Source: an uncultured Roseburia sp. | Lineage (GTDB): Bacteria > Bacillota > Clostridia > Lachnospirales > Lachnospiraceae | Assembly (NCBI GenBank): GCA_947088345.1 | Contig: CAMUGE010000030.1 | Location: 1 to 41,047 of the forward strand | Direction: 5' to 3' | DNA: 41,047 nt | In this document: in pieces, positions 34,996 through 41,047 of the stretch | Layout: each line of letters begins with the position of its first letter | How positions within the stretch are numbered: the first letter of the stretch is position 1 | Notes under the pieces: generated by a model | Told to the model about the DNA's origin: nothing | What the model saw: the letters and a program-made list of their open reading frames with translations, nothing else | The model's database searches: none | Made by a program: the position numbers and the translations under genes

Positions 34996-35940
34996 TTATG
35001 CATGTTCCAAATGCAGTTTCAGCCATTCATCCAATGCATGTTCATACGCCCCCATATCCTTATAATAACTCTCTGCATGGGCGGCGCCCTTTATAATCAG
35101 CTTCCGTTTTTCCGAAGCGCAATTTTCGTAAACTTTCTCGCACATCTCAACCGGTACAAACGTATCTGCATCGCCATGGATAAAAAGAATCGGCACTTTG
35201 GCCTTTTTTACTTCCCGCGCGGCATTGCACTCATCCATCCCATAACCCGCCTGTCTGCGATTGATCCGGTCCGAAATCTGAATCAGCGGAAATGCCGGCA
35301 TATGGTACATGGTGTGCAGTACATGCGTAAACACTTCTTTTGGCGAGGTAAACGCACAGTCTGAAACAATCGCTTTTACCTGAGACGGAAGCTCCAAACC
35401 GCTTGTCATAAGCACATTGGCGCCCCCCATCGACGTACCATGCAGAACAATTTCCGTATTGCATTTTTCCATCACCCAGTCAATCCATTTCAGGCTGTCA
35501 TAACGGTCGAGACATCCGAATCCAATATATTTCCCCTCGCTCTGCCCGTGCGCGCGTTCGTCCACAAGAAGCATCTGATAACCCCTGCGGCGCAGATAAT
35601 AATCGGAAAGCCCGATATAATCGCTCATTCCCTCACTTGTATAGCCGTGAAAACAAATCACTGTCACTTTTGCGCTCTCACGTGGGAAAAAAGTAGCATG
35701 GAGCTTTAATCCGTCATCTGATTGAATAAAAACATCCTCATGAAGCTGTTCCAGCAAATACGACTTGCGCTCCCCGATCAATTCCATATACTGTCCCCAG
35801 TCGGTACCCGCCATTTTCATGGTACGCTCTACTTTCGCGTTACTTCGTATCATGGTTCTTCTGTAAAAGTATGCGGCAACTCCACCGCACGCCACTGCCC
35901 CGATTCCAAGGCAGCACACCCCGGCAGCAATTTTCTTCAT
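34996..35940 (-). CDS. Membrane-anchored alpha/beta hydrolase
   Basis: A 314-residue alpha/beta hydrolase with an N-terminal membrane helix (IAAGVCCLGIGAVACGGVAAYF). Catalytic features: CFHGYTSEGM (oxyanion HG), the nucleophile elbow GTSMGG, the acid in HGDADTFVP and the histidine in GAAHAESYY, i.e. a complete Ser-Asp-His triad. It may hydrolyse or cyclise/release a product outside or at the membrane. Start at 35940 with AGGAG 6 nt upstream. It is the first gene of the TetR-controlled operon with the condensation, carrier and ligase genes. Confidence 0.88.
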   Translation of the reverse strand: MKKIAAGVCCLGIGAVACGGVAAYFYRRTMIRSNAKVERTMKMAGTDWGQYMELIGERKSYLLEQLHEDVFIQSDDGLKLHATFFPRESAKVTVICFHGYTSEGMSDYIGLSDYYLRRRGYQMLLVDERAHGQSEGKYIGFGCLDRYDSLKWIDWVMEKCNTEIVLHGTSMGGANVLMTSGLELPSQVKAIVSDCAFTSPKEVFTHVLHTMYHMPAFPLIQISDRINRRQAGYGMDECNAAREVKKAKVPILFIHGDADTFVPVEMCEKVYENCASEKRKLIIKGAAHAESYYKDMGAYEHALDEWLKLHLEHA

Positions 35941-35961
35941 TCTTTTCTCCTTCTCACTTTT

Positions 35962-35976
35962 TCGACCAGCAGTCGA
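35962..35976. promoter_or_regulatory. TetR-type operator 1
   Basis: Imperfect palindrome TCGACCAGCAGTCGA downstream of the likely transcription start of the hydrolase operon. It matches operator 2 in sequence, which supports binding by the same dimeric repressor, probably the divergent TetR. Confidence 0.6.
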
Positions 35977-35990
35977 TTTATCTTGTCTAT

Positions 35991-36020
35991 AATCTACCAT
36001 ATTTTTCGACCACTGGTCAA
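35991..36020 (-). promoter_or_regulatory. Hydrolase-operon promoter overlapped by operator 2
   Basis: Minus-strand TTGACC (36020-36015), an 18-bp spacer and TAGATT (35996-35991) form a moderate sigma-70 promoter. The -35 box lies inside a near-perfect palindrome TCGACCACTGGTCAA (36006-36020). A repressor bound there and at 35962-35976 would block transcription. Confidence 0.6.
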
Positions 36021-36079
36021 TGTTACATTCTACCAAAAAATACAGTATAATTTTTCCCATTTCCGGCCATTTTATCCAA

Positions 36080-36109
36080 TTGCATTTTAGGCGCCGTCCG
36101 TGCTATACT
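36080..36109 (+). promoter_or_regulatory. Promoter of the TetR gene
   Basis: TTGCAT (36080-36085), an 18-bp spacer and TATACT (36104-36109), about 55 bp before the ATG. The operator-like palindromes lie about 60 bp to the left, so autoregulation is possible but not evident. Confidence 0.6.
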
Positions 36110-36162
36110 GATAGAAAACGCTTATCATTTCACCAACGATTCGAAACGAGAGGTGCAAAATC

Positions 36163-36780
36163 ATGCCGGACATGAAAAAATATGACAAGATACTGAATGC
36201 ATTAGATGAACTTCTTGGAAAAAAAAAGTTACAGACAATCTCGGTCAGCGAGATCGCTCAGGCTGCCGGAATCGGAAAAGGGAGCATTTACTACTATTTT
36301 CCATCCAAAGACGCGATCTTTGAGGCCTTAATTAAGCGCAAATACGAAGCGCCCATTGAGACGGCAAAAGATCTTGCAAAAGAAACACAGATCTCCCCAT
36401 TTACCCGCATGGCCATGATTTTCGCTGCATGCCGCAGCTCCTCCGCTACATTCTTAAGCCAGCGCAACACCTCGGAACAGGAAACGCTGCAGGAATCCAC
36501 CTGGCTCCACCAGAAATATTTAAAACATCTGATTTTCGAATTAAAACCGGTACTGACCGCAATCATACAACAGGGAATTGAAAACGAAGAAATTCATTTC
36601 GAATATCCGTCGGCGCTCGCCGAGATTGTTCTGATTATCCTCTCGGTCAAGTTAGATAATATGTTGGTTCCTTCTACGCCGGAAGAAATCGAAGAAACGC
36701 TGCAGGGTCTTGTCTCTCTGTTAGAAAAAGGAACCGAAAATCCCTCCGGTTCCTTAAAGTTTTTGACGCTGACTCTGTAA
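36163..36780 (+). CDS. TetR/AcrR family transcriptional regulator
   Basis: A 205-residue regulator with a typical N-terminal TetR helix-turn-helix (TISVSEIAQAAGIGKGSIYYYFPSKDAIFEALI, about residues 26-58) and an all-helical ligand domain. It is divergent from the hydrolase/condensation/ACP/ligase operon, and paired palindromes in the intergenic region fit its binding. It probably represses that operon until a lipid- or acyl-type ligand appears; the ligand is unknown. AGAGGTG lies 7 nt before the ATG. Confidence 0.92.
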   Translation: MPDMKKYDKILNALDELLGKKKLQTISVSEIAQAAGIGKGSIYYYFPSKDAIFEALIKRKYEAPIETAKDLAKETQISPFTRMAMIFAACRSSSATFLSQRNTSEQETLQESTWLHQKYLKHLIFELKPVLTAIIQQGIENEEIHFEYPSALAEIVLIILSVKLDNMLVPSTPEEIEETLQGLVSLLEKGTENPSGSLKFLTLTL

Positions 36781-36786
36781 AACATC

Positions 36787-36820
36787 AGAGAGGCTGCCGT
36801 AATTTCACGGCAGCCTCTCT
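36787..36820. terminator. Terminator between TetR gene and PfkB gene
   Basis: AGAGAGGCTGCCGT (36787-36800) pairs fully with 36807-36820 around a 6-nt loop. It lies 7 nt after the TetR stop and abuts the convergent PfkB stop, so it can serve both directions. Confidence 0.75.
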
Positions 36821-37909
36821 TTAACGTTTGATATCATAATTCATATTCATCAGATTACGGATGCTCTGCACATCGTCGGTAATATTTGCATCCCCGCGAA
36901 TCGTATGTTTAATCACACTGCTTGCAACTGCAAAATTCACCATGTCCATCGGTTTATACCCATGCATCATCGCATAGATCAGGCCGCTTGCAAAAGCGTC
37001 CCCGCCGCCGACCCGGTCTAAAATATTAAAAGTAAACAATTTGCTTTCAAAGGTATGGTTCTCATACCAGAGAAACGCTTTTAAACTGTTCTCGCTTCCA
37101 CTATGCGCATAGCGCACATGGCGTGCAATGCACTTCAGATTCGGATAGCGCGCAATAAACGCCTGGAAAATTTCATCCTGCTGTTCATAGCTCGGCTGCA
37201 ACGGAACGCCGTCTTTGACATCCCCCCTGCTGTGATCATCTTCATCTCTCCACAGATGGTACGGCTCGATTCCGAGCAGCACATCCACATACGGCAGACA
37301 TTCGGTACAAAAATCTCTCGCCTGTTCCCAGGTCCAGAGTTTACTTCTGAAATTTCCGTCGAAACTGACAATAATATTTTGCTCTTTGGCCACTTTCAGA
37401 CAATCCATCACCAGTTTTCTGCAATTAGGCGCAAGAGCCGGCGTAATACCGCTCAAGTGCAGCCAGGTAAAGCCCGCCAGCAAAGATGAAAGATCCACTG
37501 AATTAAAGTCAAACTCAGTCATCGCACTATGCTTGCGGTCATAAATCACCTTGCTTGGACGTATCCCATACCCACTTTCCAGATAATAACTTCCAAGGCG
37601 GTGAGACGGCGTCTGCTCCGGTGATGTAAGTATCATCGGCGTACAGTGTACATCATTGCTGCGCAGCATACGAACCGCGCTCTTTCCAAGACTGTTATTC
37701 GGCACAACGCTAAAAAATGTGCTGTCTACGCCAAGATTTGCAAGGGCAAGCGCAATGTTTGCCTCGCTCCCTCCGTAACTCGCCTCAAAATTAGTCGCCA
37801 TGCGTATTTTTTCGTAGCTGGGAGGCGTTAAGCGGAGCATTATCTCACCGATCGTGATAAATCGGTTGTCCGTATCGTTCTCCCCCAAAAGCGGATTCCT
37901 GTGTTCCAT
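36821..37909 (-). CDS. PfkB family sugar kinase
   Basis: A 362-residue PfkB/ribokinase-fold kinase. The N-terminal FITIGEIMLRLTPP and ASYGGSEANIALALANLG substrate-side motifs and the C-terminal catalytic DRVGGGDAFASG are clear. The pattern is nearest to 2-keto-3-deoxygluconate kinases, but the substrate cannot be fixed. The start at 37909 (GGAGG 9 nt upstream) lies 65 nt inside the preceding DUF5722 gene, so the two proteins are translationally coupled and probably act in one pathway: outside cleavage of a glycan followed by phosphorylation of a released sugar (inference). Confidence 0.9.
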   Translation of the reverse strand: MEHRNPLLGENDTDNRFITIGEIMLRLTPPSYEKIRMATNFEASYGGSEANIALALANLGVDSTFFSVVPNNSLGKSAVRMLRSNDVHCTPMILTSPEQTPSHRLGSYYLESGYGIRPSKVIYDRKHSAMTEFDFNSVDLSSLLAGFTWLHLSGITPALAPNCRKLVMDCLKVAKEQNIIVSFDGNFRSKLWTWEQARDFCTECLPYVDVLLGIEPYHLWRDEDDHSRGDVKDGVPLQPSYEQQDEIFQAFIARYPNLKCIARHVRYAHSGSENSLKAFLWYENHTFESKLFTFNILDRVGGGDAFASGLIYAMMHGYKPMDMVNFAVASSVIKHTIRGDANITDDVQSIRNLMNMNYDIKR

Positions 37910-39863
37910 AAGGCATTTCCTCCATTTCTAACATATACATTCCGGACTTTACTTCGGGAACAATCCATTCCCGCTCCTCTGAAAAATTACCGAAGATCGT
38001 CTTTAAAGTTCCGGAAAAATCATAGTTCGCTATTTTTTTATAGGCGCGTACCTTATACACATAACGCTGGCCCATTTCCAGATCTCTGTCTACATACGAA
38101 GATTCTCCGCTGCCAACAACGGCAATCCGCTTTCCGTCGCGATAAATCTGATAGCCGTCACATCCGGTCACACCGGTCCAGTTCAGCCGAATACTCGTTG
38201 CAGAATCATAGCCGAAATCTGTAATTGCCGGCTGCGCGCATGGCCTTTGTATTTTGGGAAATCTGGAAACCTTTGACTTCAACCCCTTAATCTTTGTCCA
38301 TGAACTTATATTTGTACGTTTTACAAGCGAGTTTGTATATTGAAACGATTCCCTGCAGTCTATGTACTTAAAGACATTCCAGATCAGACGCCTGTTGCGG
38401 TTTTTATCGCTAAGCCCCCAGAAAAAATTTTCATTATTTTCCTTTTCCGTATCAAACTCGCGTCCGTACACAAACGACTCGATCATACTGTTCGCTTCGC
38501 TCAGATAATAGGCATAGGCAAATGTAGCCGCCTGCAGATCCTCGCCCCAGTTTGCATTGAACGACTGCTCCGCAAGCATAATCGTGCAGTTTTTACCGAA
38601 CCTGTCTTTCACATAATTGGTCAGGACATGAATATTGTTCATCGTAATAATTTTGCTGCCGATATCGTTGCTCGTATCAAAATCATCCCAGAACGCCGGC
38701 TCCCTTAAGCCCTGTGAATACGCGTGATATGCAATACGAAAATTAATTTTTCCCTTGCTCTTTAATTTGGAATAAAAAGCATCCAGCGTTGCTTTTGTCG
38801 TAAAGTATGCGTTTCCGCCTCCATCCGCATCGTAATTCCAGTTATAGTCGAGACTGATGTAGACATTCGTATTTTTACTTTTGCTTCTGACTGCATTGTG
38901 GCAGATTCGAAAAGCAGTTGCATAATCCGCCATATAGGCGCCAAGACTCTTTCCGCCTCCATAGTTCCAGTTCCCCGGGCTGTCAACTTCATTTCCCAGA
39001 ACCCAGCCCGATACAAGATTATCCTCGGTCGAATACCGTTCGCCAAGATAAGTCATCAGCGCTTCCCAGGTAAGACATCCTCTCTGATTTGTCACATTGA
39101 CCGAGGAGAACGCCGCGTCCGAAGCGCCGTAACACATAGACGCCGTATCTTTCGAGACTCCATACTGCAGCAGCAGAATCACATACACGCGCGCGCCGGA
39201 AGCAACATACTGTTTGACAAGACTGTCATGATAGTTCATAACATCCTGGTCAAAATAATAATATTTCCCTCTGTATTTGTAGGTAATCGTATTTTTCGTA
39301 TGTACGGTCCGAAACATTTCATTTATTGTCCAATTTAAAAGGACATGCTGCGCGCCGAGCGCCAGCGGATCGTTTACTTCTCCGTAATCCGGCTGTACGC
39401 CTTTTTTGGAGTAAGTCGCAGCCCCTTTTCCGGTATAGGTCGCAAGTACTTCCGGATTTGTTATATAGCTGGCATTGCTTGCAATCTTATATTTCCCGCC
39501 TTTCTTATATGCAACAACAAACTGCTGACAGAGCATTTCCGGCTTATATTTCACAGAAAAAGTGATCGTCCCTTTCTTTGCCCTCACCACCTCAACCGGC
39601 TTTGCCGCAAGAACCCCGCTGTCTTTTTCATAAGAGTCAAGCGCCAGAAGATACAGATTTTTTCCCATCTCCGCTTTTTTTGCCCCGACAGTCGCTTTAA
39701 TGTTCAAATTTCTGCCGTTTCTGGTCAGCGTACAGCTTTTGATCGTTATCAGATCGCCTGCAGCCGAAACCGTCTGCGTATGCAAAAACAGCCAGCCTGC
39801 AGCCAGAAATAAAAACAGCAGTGCGCACAACCGCAACCTCTTTATTTGCCTTTGGTTTTGCAT
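37845..39863 (-). CDS. Secreted DUF5722 protein with fibronectin type III domain
   Basis: A 672-residue exported protein: signal peptide (basic start, hydrophobic LCALLFLFLAAGWLFL, cut near VSA-AG), an N-terminal beta-sandwich-like region (to about 140), a DUF5722 domain resembling a TIM-barrel glycosidase (WVLGNEVDSPGNWNYGG, IAYHAYSQG, IMLAEQSFNANWG) and a fibronectin III-type domain (about 550-625, IRLNWTGVTGCDGYQIYRDGK). The Glu of LGNEVD and of LAEQSF could be the acid/base and nucleophile, by analogy to clan A hydrolases. No anchor motif is seen. GAGGAGG precedes the ATG. Substrate unknown. Confidence 0.85.
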   Translation of the reverse strand: MQNQRQIKRLRLCALLFLFLAAGWLFLHTQTVSAAGDLITIKSCTLTRNGRNLNIKATVGAKKAEMGKNLYLLALDSYEKDSGVLAAKPVEVVRAKKGTITFSVKYKPEMLCQQFVVAYKKGGKYKIASNASYITNPEVLATYTGKGAATYSKKGVQPDYGEVNDPLALGAQHVLLNWTINEMFRTVHTKNTITYKYRGKYYYFDQDVMNYHDSLVKQYVASGARVYVILLLQYGVSKDTASMCYGASDAAFSSVNVTNQRGCLTWEALMTYLGERYSTEDNLVSGWVLGNEVDSPGNWNYGGGKSLGAYMADYATAFRICHNAVRSKSKNTNVYISLDYNWNYDADGGGNAYFTTKATLDAFYSKLKSKGKINFRIAYHAYSQGLREPAFWDDFDTSNDIGSKIITMNNIHVLTNYVKDRFGKNCTIMLAEQSFNANWGEDLQAATFAYAYYLSEANSMIESFVYGREFDTEKENNENFFWGLSDKNRNRRLIWNVFKYIDCRESFQYTNSLVKRTNISSWTKIKGLKSKVSRFPKIQRPCAQPAITDFGYDSATSIRLNWTGVTGCDGYQIYRDGKRIAVVGSGESSYVDRDLEMGQRYVYKVRAYKKIANYDFSGTLKTIFGNFSEEREWIVPEVKSGMYMLEMEEMPYGTQESAFGGERYGQPIYHDR

Positions 39864-39925
39864 TTCAAAACTTCCTCCTCATGTTTACCTGAAACACCCT
39901 TAATATCCTTTCTTTTTCCGTTCCC

Positions 39926-39982
39926 TCAATTGAGGACAGCGTTTATCGCCTGATCTTTTTCCGTCGTTTCCAGTCCTTTCAT
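39926..39982 (-). CDS. Possible 18-residue leader ORF
   Basis: ATG at 39982 with AGAGGAGGAG 6-8 nt upstream opens an 18-codon frame (MKGLETTEKDQAINAVLN) between the promoter at 40019-40047 and the DUF5722 gene. The strong ribosome site and position argue for translation. It could be a regulatory leader or a chance reading; no function is recognised. Confidence 0.4.
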   Translation of the reverse strand: MKGLETTEKDQAINAVLN

Positions 39983-40018
39983 AAACACTCCTCCTCTCTG
40001 TTTTGGAACTATAAAGGA

Positions 40019-40047
40019 ATTATAGCTTAAGTCAGGAGGAAGCTCAA
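40019..40047 (-). promoter_or_regulatory. Promoter of the DUF5722-PfkB operon
   Basis: On the minus strand TTGAGC (40047-40042), a 17-bp spacer and a perfect TATAAT (40024-40019). Confidence 0.75.
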
Positions 40048-40229
40048 GCGTTTTCCCTGGTAATTTAAGGAAAACTGAGGTGAGCCGCAAAAAAGGCAAT
40101 AGATTTTCTCTACTGCCCTTACTGTCTCTCGCCTTTACCTATCGGCTTAGAATTTTCATCTCACTTTTAAATGATGCTTTCCATATTACAGAAAAAGAGC
40201 ATTGCGCCCGGTCTGTAATAACATTCTGC

Positions 40230-40517
40230 TTACTCATAATCGGCGCCTGCCTGCAATTCTTTCTCTAAAAACTGCTTTATATATGGATTGTTTTCCTCAC
40301 TCAATGTAGGCTGAAACGCCATATAACGGCATTTCTGATACTGCTCCCCATCCAGCACAAAGGTAAATCCCATTACACATTTCGAATTACAGTCATCAGG
40401 ATTGATCAGTCGTTTACAGACGGACGCTTTCTTGATTTCCTTTTTTACCTTTTCGGGCAGTGTGTCAAGAAAGCTCTGGTATTCCTGTATATGTTCGGGA
40501 TAAATGCGAAGCTTCAT
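40230..40517 (-). pseudogene. Cys-containing hypothetical protein, probable C-terminal fragment
   Basis: A 95-residue reading from the ATG at 40517. It contains LRIYPEHIQEYQSFLDTLPEKVKKEI, CKRLINPDDCNSKC, VLDGEQYQKCRY and SEENNPYIKQFLEKEL, a recurring cysteine-bearing module I recall from the C-terminal end of larger Clostridia proteins of unknown function. There is no proper ribosome site before the ATG, and the in-frame sequence upstream to 40667 shows no protein-like pattern, so the gene has probably lost its 5' part. An intact small protein is possible. Confidence 0.45.
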
Positions 40518-40735
40518 TCCCGTTTTTCGTGATACAAATGTTGCCAAAGTTCTTTGCGGCAATATTTTTCCCGTCATTATTACTACGCACTGGAAGAAAA
40601 ATTTGGCAAAGTTCCCCGGAAAATCTTTTCGTGTTTTCGTAACAGCATTTGACAAAAACGGGCGCAAAAAAACAGGAAACCTTTTCTTGATTTCCTGCTT
40701 TCTGACTGCCTAAAATGGCGGCGGTTATTCGGTTG

Positions 40736-41047
40736 TCATTCCCCGGAAGCAAACTTGTAGCCTATGCCTAAAATGGTCTTTATGTAGGTGGGGTTTTTGC
40801 TGTCCGGCTCTATCTTTTTCCGCAAGTTGCATATCACGCTGGCAACGCTTGACTGGCAGCTTTCGCTTTCCATGCTCCACACGGATTCAAAGATTTGCGC
40901 CTTTGTGAATACCCGCCCCGGACTGGCGGCAAGGTAGCAGAGTGCGCCGTATTCCAAACGTGTGAGGTATATGTCTGCCCCGTCTTTTAATACCCGGCGT
41001 TGGTGCAGCCTTATTTCCAATCCCGGAAAAACCAGTGCGGGGGATTG
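40736..41047 (-). CDS. OmpR-type response regulator, C-terminal part (runs off window)
   Basis: The frame is open to the right edge, so only the last 103 residues are here. They form the OmpR/PhoB winged-helix DNA-binding domain: LEIRLHQRRVLKDGADIYLTRLEYGALCYLA, RVFTKAQIFESVW, and the recognition helix region SVASVICNLRKKIEPDSKNPTYIKTILGIGYKF. The receiver domain lies outside. No histidine kinase gene follows in the 500 bp downstream, which is unusual since partners are normally adjacent. The partner may have been lost with the fragment at 40230-40517. Confidence 0.88.
   Translation of the reverse strand, partial: QSPALVFPGLEIRLHQRRVLKDGADIYLTRLEYGALCYLAASPGRVFTKAQIFESVWSMESESCQSSVASVICNLRKKIEPDSKNPTYIKTILGIGYKFASGE

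Noticed and set aside
40091-40116. Hairpin GGCAATAGA/TCTACTGCC as a terminator
   Set aside because: The stem is broken by a mismatch and lacks a T run.
40080-40268. 62-codon plus-strand open frame
   Set aside because: No ribosome site, no family resemblance, and it overlaps the end of the minus-strand fragment.
1-41047. CRISPR array, tRNA or rRNA genes
   Set aside because: I saw no regularly spaced repeats and no recognisable tRNA or rRNA sequence on either strand by eye.

Overview
This window looks like an accessory region of a low-to-mid-GC, Gram-positive gut Clostridia chromosome, most likely Lachnospiraceae. That assignment is an inference from strong AGGAGG-type ribosome sites, tightly packed operons, the TnpB-like protein family and the protein styles. 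No rRNA or tRNA gene was seen to confirm it.

Region A (about 286-24918, all minus strand) is one long surface-glycan gene cluster of 20 genes with overlapping or nearly touching ends, closed by an intrinsic terminator at 185-217. In transcription order it encodes: a CDP-glycerol glycerophosphotransferase-like protein; an FkbM methyltransferase; a radical SAM/SPASM protein; an asparagine-synthase-like amidotransferase; a CapA phosphoesterase; a methyltransferase; a glycosyltransferase; two more methyltransferases; an FdtA-like ketoisomerase; a GT8-like transferase; a PLP aminotransferase (FdtB-like); a GT2; an RgpF-like protein; a second radical SAM protein; another GT2; a GT4; a small Rossmann protein; a WbsX/GH99-like protein; a second small Rossmann protein; a DUF4422 transferase; and a ribulose-phosphate-3-epimerase-like enzyme. 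One small Rossmann domain (glycine-rich IYGAG start) recurs in twelve of these genes. No flippase, polymerase or priming transferase is present. Five of the cluster genes are interrupted: three by frameshifts (two at 9-base A/T runs) and two by single in-frame TAA codons.

Region B (25288-28270) sits upstream of the cluster. It carries a TnpB-like protein whose three RuvC catalytic acids appear replaced (H, T, P), and a tyrosine recombinase gene bracketed by inverted 10-7-10 recombination-type sites (26712-26738 and 28244-28270) that share an identical 7-bp spacer. A good sigma-70 promoter inside the bracketed segment (28169-28197) now points away from the glycan cluster. Inversion would aim it at the tnpB-like gene and the glycan operon. 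This reads as a self-contained invertible promoter switch, currently in the apparent OFF orientation, and is the most interesting system in the window.

Region C (28584-31664, plus strand) holds a frameshifted small helical/TPR-like gene with an ankyrin-repeat gene, then an SPFH/band-7 protein with a small ribbon-helix-helix protein.

Region D (31722-36780) is a four-gene minus-strand operon encoding an alpha/beta hydrolase, a stand-alone condensation domain, an acyl carrier protein and an AMP-forming ligase. A divergent TetR regulator lies next to it, with two palindromic operators at the operon promoter. It resembles a minimal dissociated NRPS-like acyl-transfer system.

Region E (36821-41047, minus strand) holds a translationally coupled secreted DUF5722 protein and PfkB sugar kinase behind a strong promoter and a possible 18-residue leader ORF, then a probable gene fragment and the DNA-binding half of an OmpR-type response regulator running off the right edge.
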